64,000 nucleotides of DNA from an uncultured Lachnospiraceae bacterium (GCA_910578405.1 CAJTQO010000014.1:1-64000), one strand, 5' to 3'. Positions 25,432 to 34,972 are shown, counted from the first letter of the stretch. The notes: generated by a model not told the origin, from the letters alone. Made by a program: numbers and translations.

Positions 25432-26772
25432 ATGGGTAGGAAAGTGAAAATATTATGGCTGTGCAATATCATGATTCCTGCCATAGCGGAGGAGTTTGGG
25501 CTTCCCTACAGCAACCGGGAGGGATGGCTGACGGGGATTTACGAGAGGGTGTACGCAGACGCAAAGGAAGGGAAGGAAGCGCAGGGCAGGGAGACGGAGA
25601 TTGGCATTTGCTTTCCTATGGAAGAAATACCGGACTGTATTGCGGACAGATGCTATGGGAGGGCAGGGTTTCGGCTGCGCCGAACAGGGGCAGCCTGCTA
25701 TGCGTTCCGGGAGGCGCTGTCTTCGCCGGAAAGGTATGAGGAAGGGATGGAGGAGCGGTTCCGGGAGATTCTGGAGGATTTTCAACCGGATATGGTGCAT
25801 ATCTTTGGGACGGAATTTCCACACGCTTTGGCTATGGTGAGGGCTTTTGGCAGGCCGGAGCGGACATTGGTAGGAATCCAGGGGCTTTGCTTTGCCTGCG
25901 CCGAGGCATATCTGGCTGATTTGCCGCCATATGTGGTGAAAAGGCGGACGTTCCGGGACAGGGTAAGAAAGGACAGTATCCTGCAGCAGCAGGAAAAGTT
26001 CCGCATACGGGCAGAGCGGGAAAAAGAGACGTTGCGGGGGGTCTTGCATATAACGGGGCGGACGGACTTTGACCGGACGGAAACCGGAAAGGTCAACCCG
26101 GGAGCCAAGTATCACTTTATGAATGAAACGATGCGGACGCCGTTTTATAAAGGGCGATGGGAGGGGGCGGCAAAGGGAAAGGCGCCGTCTTATGGCATTT
26201 TCGTCAGCCAGGGGGATTATCCGTTAAAAGGTTTCCATTATGTGCTGCAGGCGCTGCCGGAGACGCTAAAGGAGTACCCGGAGGCTTATGTCATGGTGGC
26301 TGGGAACAGCGTTACGGGAAACCGTACATGGAAAGAACGGCTGAAGCTTTCTTCTTACGGAAAGTATTTGCTGGAGCTGATCAATGATGCAGGGCTGGCC
26401 GGGCATGTGCGTGTGCTTGGGAAGCTTTCCGCAGAGGAGATGCGGGAGGCGTTTTTGCAGGCGGGGATGTTTGTCTGTCCGTCCTCTTTGGAAAACTCGC
26501 CCAATTCCATGGGAGAGGCGATGTTGCTTGGGACTCCGGTAGTGGCGGCGCGCACAGGCGGCATTCCCAGCATGATTTGCGATGGCAGGGAGGGGCTTTT
26601 ATTTGAGCGTGGGAATGTGAAGGAGCTGGCGGCGTGTATCAAGAGAGTCTGGCAGGAGCCGGAAGAAACGGCAAGGCGGGCGGAATATGCCAGAGAGCGG
26701 GCGTTTTTGGCCCATGACGGCGACAGGAATTATAAACGGCTGCTTGCCATTTACAGGGAGATTTGTCAATGA
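25432..26772 (+). CDS. Glycosyltransferase family 4
   Basis: 446 residues, GT-B fold. The C-terminal domain has the GT4 signature: LKGFHYVLQAL, VMVAGN, HVRVLGKLSAEEM, then PSSLENSPNSMGEAMLLGTPVVAARTGGIP with the E-x7-E region that binds the nucleotide sugar. The N-terminal domain begins ILWLCNIMIPAIAEEF. Start taken at 25432 (GGGAAAGG before it); a GTG at 25444 is possible. The last codons overlap the next gene as ATGA, so the two GT4 genes are translationally coupled. Confidence 0.88.
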   Translation: MGRKVKILWLCNIMIPAIAEEFGLPYSNREGWLTGIYERVYADAKEGKEAQGRETEIGICFPMEEIPDCIADRCYGRAGFRLRRTGAACYAFREALSSPERYEEGMEERFREILEDFQPDMVHIFGTEFPHALAMVRAFGRPERTLVGIQGLCFACAEAYLADLPPYVVKRRTFRDRVRKDSILQQQEKFRIRAEREKETLRGVLHITGRTDFDRTETGKVNPGAKYHFMNETMRTPFYKGRWEGAAKGKAPSYGIFVSQGDYPLKGFHYVLQALPETLKEYPEAYVMVAGNSVTGNRTWKERLKLSSYGKYLLELINDAGLAGHVRVLGKLSAEEMREAFLQAGMFVCPSSLENSPNSMGEAMLLGTPVVAARTGGIPSMICDGREGLLFERGNVKELAACIKRVWQEPEETARRAEYARERAFLAHDGDRNYKRLLAIYREICQ

Positions 26773-27950
26773 CGATTACTTTTGTATCCAATTATATCAA
26801 TCATCACCAGATTCCTTTTTCCAATGCCTGTTACCGGGAACTTGGGGAAGGATATCATTTTATCCAGACAGAGCCTATGGAGGCGGAGCGGGTCGCTATG
26901 GGGTGGGGAGAGGGCCTGGAAGGGCTTCCCTATGTGAAATGCTTTTATGAGGAGCCGAAGGCTTGCCGGGAACTGCTTTTGAACAGTGATATAGCGGTTT
27001 TCGGGTGGATTCAGCGGGAAGAGCTGTTGGATGTGACGGCTGTGATAAAAGAGAGGCTAAAAAGAGGAAAGCCGTCGCTGCGCGTCAGTGAAAGGCTGTA
27101 CCGGGAGGGGCAGTGGAAAGCGGTTTCTCCAAGAGGGTTGTTAAAAAAATATAAGGAGCATACCCGTTTTAGGAGGGAACAGGTGGGGCTGCTTTGCGCC
27201 GGGGAATATGTGGCCTCGGATTTTCATTTGGTGCGGGCGTATCCGGGAAAAATGTTCCGTTTCGGTTACTTTCCGGAAACCAGGCATTTTACGCGGGAGG
27301 AATTGGAAGGAAAGAAACCGGGGGACGGGAATCTGCACTTTGTGTGGGCAGGGCGTTTCATGCCTTTGAAACACCCGGAATTTGCCGTGCGGATTGGAGA
27401 AGAGCTGCGCAGGGAAGGCTATGGTTTCCATATCCATATGGCCGGGAGCGGGGAACTGGAGGAGGCGTTGAAGCGGCAGGTGCAGGAAAAGGGGCTGGCG
27501 GACGCCTTTACTTTTTATGGCTATATGGAGCCTGCCAGGGTGCGGGAAGTGATGGAGAGGTGCCATGTGCATCTGTTTACCAGCAATCATTTGGAGGGAT
27601 GGGGGGCTGTGGTAAATGAGTCGATGAACAGTGGCTGCGCAGTGGTGGGCAATGTGGAGGCCGGGGCGGTGCCTTGTCTGGTGCGCCATGGGGAGAATGG
27701 GCTGACATATCATCGCTCCTATGAAGATTTTGCGGCGCAGGTGAAAGCGTTGGCAAAGGACAGGGGGAAGATAGGGCAGATGGGATGGGCCGCTTACCGG
27801 ACTGTGGCGGATTTGTGGAATGCGGAACATGCCGCCGTGGAACTGCTCCGGTTTGCGCGGGAATGGCTGGAAACGGGACGGATGGTTCCGGCCAGGGAAG
27901 GGCCGTTTAGCGCTGCGCCGGTGACGGCGTTCCCGCGCAGGCGGCGGTGA
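26769..27950 (+). CDS. Glycosyltransferase family 4
   Basis: 393 residues from the ATG in the ATGA overlap with the preceding gene. N-terminal NYINHHQIPF is a common opening for this GT4 subgroup. The donor domain shows FVWAGRFMPLKHPE, IHMAGSGELE, FTFYGYM, and the HLEGWGAVVNESMNSGCAVV signature. Likely adds a sugar in the repeat unit. The final about 20 residues are Arg/Pro-rich with no known role. Confidence 0.88.
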   Translation: MTITFVSNYINHHQIPFSNACYRELGEGYHFIQTEPMEAERVAMGWGEGLEGLPYVKCFYEEPKACRELLLNSDIAVFGWIQREELLDVTAVIKERLKRGKPSLRVSERLYREGQWKAVSPRGLLKKYKEHTRFRREQVGLLCAGEYVASDFHLVRAYPGKMFRFGYFPETRHFTREELEGKKPGDGNLHFVWAGRFMPLKHPEFAVRIGEELRREGYGFHIHMAGSGELEEALKRQVQEKGLADAFTFYGYMEPARVREVMERCHVHLFTSNHLEGWGAVVNESMNSGCAVVGNVEAGAVPCLVRHGENGLTYHRSYEDFAAQVKALAKDRGKIGQMGWAAYRTVADLWNAEHAAVELLRFAREWLETGRMVPAREGPFSAAPVTAFPRRRR

Positions 27951-27987
27951 GCATGGTAACGGGATAAGAAAGGGATAGGTGTGGAAA

Positions 27988-28257
27988 ATGAAAGAAGTTC
28001 TTATGATGGTTTTGGCGGACTGCCCGTATTGCAAACAGGCGGAGAAGATGATACTGGAACTGCAGGAGGAAAAGGAAATATACAGGCAGGTGGGGATACG
28101 GCGTGTGGATGAGGAAGAAGATGCGGCTTTGGCGGCAACGCTGGATTATTATTATGTGCCAAGTTTCTTTGTAGACGGGAAGAAGCTTATGGAGGGTGTG
28201 CCTTCCAGGGAAAAAGTGAGGGCTGTGCTGGATGCGGCATTGGAAGAAGCGCCGTAA
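27988..28257 (+). CDS. Small glutaredoxin/thioredoxin-like protein
   Basis: 89 residues from the ATG at 27988 (a GTG three codons earlier is possible). MVLADCPYCKQAEKM carries a CPYC redox centre near the N-terminus, and YYYVPSFFVDGKKL holds the cis-proline and strand expected of a glutaredoxin-like fold. It likely reduces disulfides or mixed disulfides in the cytosol; there is no signal peptide. Placement between a GT4 gene and a DUF5722 gene is unexplained. Confidence 0.8.
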   Translation: MKEVLMMVLADCPYCKQAEKMILELQEEKEIYRQVGIRRVDEEEDAALAATLDYYYVPSFFVDGKKLMEGVPSREKVRAVLDAALEEAP

Positions 28258-28296
28258 CAGGGGAAGGGCAGGAGGAAGAGGAAAAGAGGGGCTTTC

Positions 28297-29961
28297 ATGG
28301 TATGGAAACAGCGGGGGAAGGGAAAACGGGGCGTTATTTTAAACCGGGTTGTTTTATGGGGCGCTTTATTGTGCGCAGTTATGTTGTGCAGCGCTTTGGT
28401 TTACCAGGTCGTTTTATATGGCGGCATTGTGTGGCGGTTTGGTCGCGGCAATAGGAAGGGGAGGACAGAAGGGAGCTTTCCGGTGCGCATAGAATCCTGC
28501 AGGATTGACAGGGAAAAGGGGGAAGTGGCGGTAACGGCTTCGGCGCAGGAGGTTTTGGAAAGTGACGATAAGTATTATTACCTTTTTGCCTTGCAGGTTT
28601 ATGACGAAGGGCTTATTGGCGGGCAGACGTATTTGCGGAGGGAGCGTAAAGGGGAGAAAGTGGAATTTAAAACGGAATTCCATAAGGAAAACGGGCTGTT
28701 TCGTAAGTATGTGGTGGCGGTGGTAAGAAACGGGGAGTATGTGGCGGTAAGCAGGCCGCATTATATCACCAATCCGGAGGAACTGGCGGTATTTGTCTCC
28801 AATGGGGAGCGGCCGGAGGGGAAGAAGGGGCTGCTTATCGACCCGGAGAAGCTATTATCGGCGGAGTTGGAGGAATTAGGCGTAAAACATGCGGCGTATA
28901 ATATTCCCGTATCCAGAATATTGGGGCATGACGGGGAGGATGTTTATGAGGCGGTCCATTATACATACCACGGGCAGGATTATGTTTTCAACGGGCGGGC
29001 AATGTCAGAGTATGACCTGGTGTTTCGGACGCTGACGCAGAGGGGGATTGAGGTAACGGCAATCCTTTTAAATGACGCGGCGCAGGATTACCCGTGGCTG
29101 GTTCATCCGCTTGCGCGTTCCGGCATAGGCGGCTCACCTTATTATGCATTCAATGCAGGCGATGGGCAGGGGGTGGAATGCTTGGCGGCTGTCGGTTCAT
29201 TTCTGGCGGAAAGGTATTCCGGCGTTATGAATGGCAGAGGAGTGGTTTCCAACTGGGTCATTGGGAATGAGGTGAATGCCCGGAAGGAATGGAATTATAT
29301 GGAACATGTGGATTTGGAGACTTATGTGCGGGAATATGTGAGGGCATACCGGGTTTTTTATCAGGCAATCAAGAGCGTAAACAGCGCATGCCGGGTATAT
29401 ATTTCCCTGGATAACCAGTGGAACAGGGTGAACCTGCTGACTGGGAGTTACCGGGCCAAGGATGTGTTGGATGAGTTTAACCGCCAGGTGAAGGAGGAAG
29501 GGAACATAGATTGGGGGCTGGCTATCCATCCTTACAACAAACCGCTGACCAAAGTGGAAACATGGGAACCGTCCGTTTATGTGAAGGAAACCGAGGATAC
29601 GCCAGTGGTGACGATGGCGAATATCCATGTGGTGACGGATTATATGCGGCAAAAAGAATTCCTTACGGATGCAGGGCAGGTGCGTTCCATTACGTTAAGT
29701 GAGCTTGGGTATACTTCTTCCAAGGGGGAGAAGCTGCAGGCGGCGGCCATAGTATATGCTTACCGGATGGCGGCGGCCAATCCTTATATAGACGCGGTTT
29801 TGTTCTCCAGGCAGACGGACGCGGAAGCGGAAATAGAGCAATTGGATTTATACCTTGGGCTGGACGGTTTGGATGGCGCGCATAAGTATGCTTATGAGGC
29901 ATATAAACATATGGACAGGGAAGCGGGTAACTTTTGCGACGGATGCACGCCGTTTGAGTAG
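28297..29961 (+). CDS. Membrane-anchored DUF5722 protein, glycosidase-like
   Basis: 554 residues. A single membrane segment at about 16-40 anchors a large outer domain. An N-terminal beta-rich region (about 55-160) is followed by a TIM-barrel-like domain. NWVIGNEVN (Glu325) and TLSELGYTSS (Glu469) sit as the acid/base and nucleophile do in clan A glycoside hydrolases, and DNQWNRV and IHPYNK fit strand ends of that fold. It may trim or remodel the exported polymer, as hydrolases in polysaccharide clusters often do. The activity is untested for the family as far as I know. AGGAAGAGG precedes the ATG. Confidence 0.75.
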   Translation: MVWKQRGKGKRGVILNRVVLWGALLCAVMLCSALVYQVVLYGGIVWRFGRGNRKGRTEGSFPVRIESCRIDREKGEVAVTASAQEVLESDDKYYYLFALQVYDEGLIGGQTYLRRERKGEKVEFKTEFHKENGLFRKYVVAVVRNGEYVAVSRPHYITNPEELAVFVSNGERPEGKKGLLIDPEKLLSAELEELGVKHAAYNIPVSRILGHDGEDVYEAVHYTYHGQDYVFNGRAMSEYDLVFRTLTQRGIEVTAILLNDAAQDYPWLVHPLARSGIGGSPYYAFNAGDGQGVECLAAVGSFLAERYSGVMNGRGVVSNWVIGNEVNARKEWNYMEHVDLETYVREYVRAYRVFYQAIKSVNSACRVYISLDNQWNRVNLLTGSYRAKDVLDEFNRQVKEEGNIDWGLAIHPYNKPLTKVETWEPSVYVKETEDTPVVTMANIHVVTDYMRQKEFLTDAGQVRSITLSELGYTSSKGEKLQAAAIVYAYRMAAANPYIDAVLFSRQTDAEAEIEQLDLYLGLDGLDGAHKYAYEAYKHMDREAGNFCDGCTPFE

Positions 29962-29978
29962 AAAGGGCGGGAAAGCCA

Positions 29979-29987
29979 TGCTATAAT
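29979..29987 (+). promoter_or_regulatory. Extended -10 element before the GT2 / GT-C pair
   Basis: TGCTATAAT (TG-n-TATAAT), 18 bases after the DUF5722 stop codon and about 120 bases before the next start. No good -35. It may be an internal promoter of the cluster. Confidence 0.5.
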
Positions 29988-30108
29988 GAGAGCGAAAGGG
30001 GAGTTATAAAGTTTGTCAGGCTTTGCAGCAAATCCGGGAGGGGAAAAGAAGCGGCCGGGCCGGACAAAGGATAGGATAACGGAAAAGGGAAACAGGAGGC
30101 AAGAAACC

Positions 30109-31116
30109 ATGGGAGAGGAACTGGTCAGCGTTATCATACCTGTTTATAATATTATGGACTGTCTGCCGCGGTGTGTGGAATCGGTGCGCCGCCAGACGTA
30201 TTCCAATTTGGAAATCCTTTTGGTGGACGACGGCTCCAATGATGGGACGGAAGAACTGGTGGACAGGCTGGGGGAAAGGGACGGACGGATACGGGTCTTT
30301 CATAAGCCAAACGGCGGTTCCTCATCGGCGCGTAATTTGGGGCTGCGGGAGGCAAGAGGGGAATATATTGGTTTTGTGGACAGTGATGATTATATAGAGC
30401 CACAGATGTATGAAAGGCTGATGGAGTGCATCCATAGGGAAAAGGTGGCTATGGCCCAGGTTTCCAGGGATGAGACGGACGAACAGGGGAGACGGCTGGC
30501 GGATGTGTGCCAACCTCCTGAAAGGGCTTTTGTCTGTGGGGCGGAGGCGTTTTTGCGGGAGCTTTTGCTGCACCGGGGGGATTGCTCTTACTGTACGAAA
30601 CTGACAAAACGCAGGTTATTTGAACGGCATACTTTCCCTGAGGGGGCATTGAATGAGGACTTTTGCCTGTTAGTGAAGATGTTGGGGGAAGTGGAGGGGA
30701 TTGCCATTTTGCCCCAGCAGGATTACCATGTCTATTACCGGACGGGGAGCAATACAAGGAAGCGGTCAAAGGAGGAATTTTCCAGGGTGTTTATGGACAT
30801 TGTGGATAATGCGGATATGGTTGGGGAACTGGTGGAGAGGAAGTATCCGGCCTTGCGGGAGGAGGCGGTTCGTTTTGGCCTGTATCAGAGGCTGGACTAT
30901 ATGCTGCATATTCCGGTAAGGAAAATGAGGAGGGAGGATTCCTTTTATGTTTCGGTGAAAAAGTATTTGCGCAGGCATGTGGCGGATACTGTGGGGAATG
31001 CGTTTCTTAGCAGGAAGGAAAAAGTGTATCTGCTGCTGTTGACGGCAGCGCCTAAAACGGTGCGGAGGGTACATGGATGGAAAATGAAAATGCGCCTGCA
31101 AAAGGGGGGCAAATGA
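30109..31116 (+). CDS. Glycosyltransferase family 2
   Basis: 335 residues from the ATG at 30109, which has AGGAGG upstream; the frame continues further back but without a ribosome site. GT-A marks: VSVIIPVYN, LVDDGSNDGT, NGGSSSARNLGL, FVDSDDYIEP (D-x-D). The later EDFCLLVKML segment supplies the acceptor-side acidic pair. The C-terminal about 80 residues are basic and amphipathic, as in CpsI-like enzymes that sit on the membrane. Its stop overlaps the next start as ATGA. Confidence 0.87.
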   Translation: MGEELVSVIIPVYNIMDCLPRCVESVRRQTYSNLEILLVDDGSNDGTEELVDRLGERDGRIRVFHKPNGGSSSARNLGLREARGEYIGFVDSDDYIEPQMYERLMECIHREKVAMAQVSRDETDEQGRRLADVCQPPERAFVCGAEAFLRELLLHRGDCSYCTKLTKRRLFERHTFPEGALNEDFCLLVKMLGEVEGIAILPQQDYHVYYRTGSNTRKRSKEEFSRVFMDIVDNADMVGELVERKYPALREEAVRFGLYQRLDYMLHIPVRKMRREDSFYVSVKKYLRRHVADTVGNAFLSRKEKVYLLLLTAAPKTVRRVHGWKMKMRLQKGGK

Positions 31117-32936
31117 AGGGGGAACGTGACTGGATGGGAAGGCAGGGAAAGGCGCGGAAAGGATTGATTGGGAAAGGGCAGGCGGGGATTGGGCCTGCAG
31201 GCAGCGGGACAGGAAGGGATGGCGCAGCGTCCATGGGGAAATGGATGTGGATTGCCGCGTTTGCGCTGCTTCTTTCCTTGCAAATCATGACTATCTTCTA
31301 TTTTGGGGAGAGGAAAACGGGGTTCCATGAGGACGAATATTATTCCTTTTATTCCACCAACCGGACGGCAGGGCTGTATGAGCCGGACCGGGAATGGGTG
31401 GAGAGGGATGCTTTCCGTAATGAGTTTGTCGTTTTGCAGGGGGAGCGGTTTCGTTATGGTTTGGTGGCCACGGTGCAATCCTGGGATGTGCATCCGCCGT
31501 TTTTTTACTTTATGCTGCATACGGTATGTTCTTTTTTCCCGGGGGTGTTTAGCAAGTGGCTGGGGATTGGCTTGAATATGGTGGCTTTTTGCTTAAACTT
31601 TTGTTTGCTTTCCTGGCTGGCTTATATGGTGGGCGGAGGGAATAAGTGGCTGGCATGGGTGGTGACGGCTGTCCATGGATTCAATCCGGTGATTATTTCC
31701 GGGGTGATGTTTATACGGATGTACGAATGGCTGACTGTGTTTGTGCTGTTGTGCGCCTGTCTGCATGTGCGTGAAGTGAAAAGCGCGGATGGGGCGGCGG
31801 ATGGGGAGTGGGTAAAAAAATTTCTGCTTCCTCTTATGGCAGTCAATTACCTTGGGTTTCTGACGCAGTATTATTATCTTATTTTTCTGTTTTTTATGGC
31901 GGTGGGGTTTTGTTTGTGGAATTTGCTGCACTGTGTGGGAAAGGATAAGGGACGGGGCGTCTTTGCGGCGGGCAAAGGGCAGTGGAAGGAGCGGATTTTG
32001 CGCTGTGTCTGGTACGGATGCGCCTGCGGGGCGTCTTTGCTGTTTGCGGTGGTGAGCTACCCGGCCTGTCTTTCCCATATTTTACGGGGATACCGGGGAA
32101 CAGGGGCGGTTTCCGAATTTCTGGACCCGTCCAATACGGGGGGAAGGCTTGGCTTTTTTGCAGGGTTGATGAATGAATATTTGTTTGACGGGTATCTTTG
32201 GCATTGGATTGGGGCGATTGTTTTGTTGGGATGCCTGGTATGGATTCAGGGCAAAAGGGGATGCAAAAACGGGAAGGGGAGTAAGGGCAAAGACGGCAGG
32301 GAGCGGGATTTTTGGGAAGAGGGCGGTGTATTTTTTCTGCTTTTGTTTGCTGTATGCGGATATTTTTTTACCGTGTCCAAGACGGCGCTTTTGCTGTATG
32401 AAACATCCAACCGGTATCAGCTCCCGGTATATGGGATTTTGATTCTTTTGGTAATCACAGTGGCATATAGGCTGTGGGAAAGGCTTGTCCGGCTTTTTTG
32501 TGAGGGGCAGCGGGCGGAAAGGCTGGCAGCGGCCGGCGGGGCAGGGCTGTTGTTTTTGCTTTTGGTTGGGGATGTGCATGAGATAAATGCAGGAAAGATG
32601 ATTTTCCTGTATGAAGAGGAAAAGGCGGATGTGGAATATGCCAGGGGAAATGCCAATATGCCTGTGGTTATTTTGTACAATGACACAACGCCTTATCATG
32701 TGTGGTGGCTTTCACAGGAGTTGATGGAATATAACAGGCTCTATTTTGTAAGCGCCGGAAACAAAGAGCGGATTGTGGATGATATTATCTGTAACAGCGA
32801 TAAGATAATTGTTTATGCGGCGGATTATGATACGCAAAGGGAGAGCCTGGAACTGATTTTGGAAAGCAATCCGGCGTTAGCCGGATACAGGCTGGTGTCG
32901 CAGAAGTCGCTTTGGAGCGTTTATGAGTTTGAGTAG
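31113..32936 (+). CDS. GT-C-type membrane glycosyltransferase (GT39/ArnT-like)
   Basis: About 607 residues from the ATG at 31113 (AAAAGGGGGG upstream; coupled to the preceding gene). A basic Gly/Lys-rich N-terminal tail of about 40 residues precedes the first helix. The first outer loop has HEDEYYSFY, the acidic motif of GT-C enzymes that take a sugar from a polyprenyl-phosphate donor, and WDVHPPFFYF, also family-typical. About ten further helices and a soluble C-terminal part (from about 490) follow. A donor could come from the GtrB-like proteins at 16868 or 53874. A 120-bp piece of this gene is repeated downstream at 32974. Confidence 0.75.
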   Translation: MKGERDWMGRQGKARKGLIGKGQAGIGPAGSGTGRDGAASMGKWMWIAAFALLLSLQIMTIFYFGERKTGFHEDEYYSFYSTNRTAGLYEPDREWVERDAFRNEFVVLQGERFRYGLVATVQSWDVHPPFFYFMLHTVCSFFPGVFSKWLGIGLNMVAFCLNFCLLSWLAYMVGGGNKWLAWVVTAVHGFNPVIISGVMFIRMYEWLTVFVLLCACLHVREVKSADGAADGEWVKKFLLPLMAVNYLGFLTQYYYLIFLFFMAVGFCLWNLLHCVGKDKGRGVFAAGKGQWKERILRCVWYGCACGASLLFAVVSYPACLSHILRGYRGTGAVSEFLDPSNTGGRLGFFAGLMNEYLFDGYLWHWIGAIVLLGCLVWIQGKRGCKNGKGSKGKDGRERDFWEEGGVFFLLLFAVCGYFFTVSKTALLLYETSNRYQLPVYGILILLVITVAYRLWERLVRLFCEGQRAERLAAAGGAGLLFLLLVGDVHEINAGKMIFLYEEEKADVEYARGNANMPVVILYNDTTPYHVWWLSQELMEYNRLYFVSAGNKERIVDDIICNSDKIIVYAADYDTQRESLELILESNPALAGYRLVSQKSLWSVYEFE

Positions 32937-32973
32937 ATGGTGAATTGTTTCTCTTTCCGGAAGTTTATGAAAA

Positions 32974-33093
32974 GCTGGCAGCGGCCGGCGGGGCAGGGCT
33001 GTTGTTTTTGCTTTTGGTTGGGGATGTGCATGAGATAAATGCAGGAAAGATGATTTTCCTGTATGAAAAGGAAAAGGCGGATGTGGAATATGC
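32974..33093 (+). repeat. 120-bp direct duplication of the 3' part of the GT-C gene
   Basis: Bases 32974-33093 repeat 32522-32641 with one difference seen (G to A at 33068) and no gap, at a constant offset of 452. The copy lies in the gap before the oxidoreductase gene and stays in a readable frame (LAAAGGAG to VEYAKA, then stop), but no start codon with a ribosome site is evident. Confidence 0.9.
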
Positions 33094-33115
33094 AAAAGCT
33101 TGAGGAGGAAAAGGG

Positions 33116-34114
33116 ATGGAGGAAATAAGGCTGGGTACCGTTGGCTCAGGAATTATTGTGCGTTCGATTCTGGATAATGTAAAAGTGACGGATGGCATCC
33201 GTCTGGCGGCGGTTTATTCGCGCAGCAGGGAAAAAGGGGAAGCGTTGGCAGCGGAATATGGAGTGGGAAAGGTATATACCGATATGGACGCTTTCCTGGA
33301 AGAGGAAGAAATGAATTTTGTTTATATCGCATCACCCAACCTGCTTCATTACGGACAGGTGAAAAAAGCGCTGCAGGCGGGAAAAAATGTAATCTGTGAG
33401 AAGCCTTTTTGCACAAGGGCGGCTCAGGCCGTGGAGTTAATCCGTCTTGCAAAGGAGAAGCGTTTGTTCCTGGTGGATGCGGCGCCTACCGCTTTTCTCC
33501 CGAATTTGGAGATTTTGAAAAGGGAATTGCCAAAGGTGGGAAAGGTGAAGCTGGTATTGGCAAATTACAGCCAGTATTCCAGCAGGTATGATGTGCTGTT
33601 AAAGGGGGAAATCCCCAATGTATTTAACCCGGAATATGCAGGCGGGAGCCTGATGGACATTAATTTTTATAATGTTTATTTGAATGTTGCGTTGTTTGGC
33701 AGGCCGCAAAATGTGGTTTATTATCCTAACATTTACGGGAATTTGGCAGATACCTCCGGGATTCTGATGATGTGTTACGATGGGTTTGTGAGCCAGTCGG
33801 CCGGGGCAAAGGATACATGGGGGGTGAATTACTTCCAGATTGAAGGGGAACAGGGTTATATATACATTGCAGGGGGCAGCAATGGGCTTGCGGAAATAAA
33901 AACAGTGACGAAGTCGGGCGAGGAATGTTTTAATGAACAGCCAAACCCGGATCGATGGTTTTATGAAGTGCAGAATATGACAAAGCTTTTGCTGGCGGAT
34001 GATTATGATGCAATCTATCAGCGGTTGGATGTCATGTTGGATGTAGTGGACACGCTGGAAAGATCCCGCAGGGGGGCAGGGATAGTTTTCCCGGGGGATG
34101 AAACGGACAGGTAA
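33116..34114 (+). CDS. Gfo/Idh/MocA family NAD(P)-dependent sugar oxidoreductase
   Basis: 332 residues. N-terminal Rossmann fold with GTVGSG, then ASPNLLHYGQVKKALQAGK and the catalytic CEKPF motif (Lys of E-K-P), followed by the alpha/beta C-terminal domain with GGSLMDINFY where the conserved Asp/His pair normally lies. These enzymes oxidise or epimerise sugars, inositols or nucleotide sugars. AGGAGG lies before the ATG. A TIM-barrel isomerase gene follows after 18 bases, a common pair in sugar-acid or inositol-like pathways. The substrate is not predictable. Confidence 0.88.
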   Translation: MEEIRLGTVGSGIIVRSILDNVKVTDGIRLAAVYSRSREKGEALAAEYGVGKVYTDMDAFLEEEEMNFVYIASPNLLHYGQVKKALQAGKNVICEKPFCTRAAQAVELIRLAKEKRLFLVDAAPTAFLPNLEILKRELPKVGKVKLVLANYSQYSSRYDVLLKGEIPNVFNPEYAGGSLMDINFYNVYLNVALFGRPQNVVYYPNIYGNLADTSGILMMCYDGFVSQSAGAKDTWGVNYFQIEGEQGYIYIAGGSNGLAEIKTVTKSGEECFNEQPNPDRWFYEVQNMTKLLLADDYDAIYQRLDVMLDVVDTLERSRRGAGIVFPGDETDR

Positions 34115-34132
34115 AATTGGAAGGGAGCCGGA

Positions 34133-34945
34133 ATGAAAATAGCGGTTTTTTATGAGAATATAATGGAAGGCGTAACAAAAGAAGGGCTGGAGGAAGAAAA
34201 GGTTTTAGAAGAACTGGCCGGGCTTGGCATGGAACTGGTCTATATCAGCTATGAGGCATTGGAAGAGCGCAAGGATTTCCTGCTCCCTCTGTTTTCGAAG
34301 CTGGGGCTTAAGGTGGAGGGGCTGCATTGGGCTTTTGACTTTGGGCAGAGCCCGGAGGCGGAAAGCTACCGTAAGGCTGTTGATTTGGCTAAGGAGGCCG
34401 GGGCCGGGAGCCTTTTGATTGTACCGGGCATGATTTCAGAAGAAAAGAAGGGGGATAGGGAGCGGATACGAAATAACATGAAGGCAGCCCTGTCCAAGGC
34501 CGTCAGGTATGGGGAAGAAAGAGGGATTGCGGTATGCATGGAAGATTATGACAGCATGGAAGCGCCATATCATTGCGTGGAGGAGCTGGAGTGGTTTTTG
34601 GAGCAGGTAAGTGGGTTAAGGTGCTGCTTTGACACCGGGAATTTCGTAGTGTGCCATGAAGATGAACTGGAAGCGTTTCATCGGCTGCGCAGCCGGATTT
34701 GTACGCTGCATCTGAAAGACCGCGCTATGACAAAGGGCAATCCGGGGGACGGGCAGGTGGTTTGTGCGGACGGTGCGGTGATGTACCCGGCCTCTGTTGG
34801 CGGCGGATGTATGAAAATTGCTGAAATCCTGCAGGAATTAAAAAAAGACGGCTATGCGGGGAATGTGGTGGTGGAATTGTTTGATTATGCGCAGACACTG
34901 GCCGGGCTAAAGCAGTCCGTTGCGTGGGTGAAGGAATTGCTGTAA
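34133..34945 (+). CDS. Sugar phosphate isomerase/epimerase (xylose isomerase-like TIM barrel)
   Basis: 270 residues. The AP-endonuclease-2/xylose-isomerase-like fold is shown by MEDYDSMEAPYH (Glu metal ligand), FDTGNFVVCHED (Asp ligand), ICTLHLKDR (His ligand) and VVELFDYA (final Glu ligand). A divalent metal is expected. Likely interconverts ketose/aldose or epimerises a sugar in the same short pathway as the oxidoreductase just upstream. Confidence 0.87.
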   Translation: MKIAVFYENIMEGVTKEGLEEEKVLEELAGLGMELVYISYEALEERKDFLLPLFSKLGLKVEGLHWAFDFGQSPEAESYRKAVDLAKEAGAGSLLIVPGMISEEKKGDRERIRNNMKAALSKAVRYGEERGIAVCMEDYDSMEAPYHCVEELEWFLEQVSGLRCCFDTGNFVVCHEDELEAFHRLRSRICTLHLKDRAMTKGNPGDGQVVCADGAVMYPASVGGGCMKIAEILQELKKDGYAGNVVVELFDYAQTLAGLKQSVAWVKELL

Positions 34946-34972
34946 CCTACGGTTGGAAGCGGGGGATGGAAT

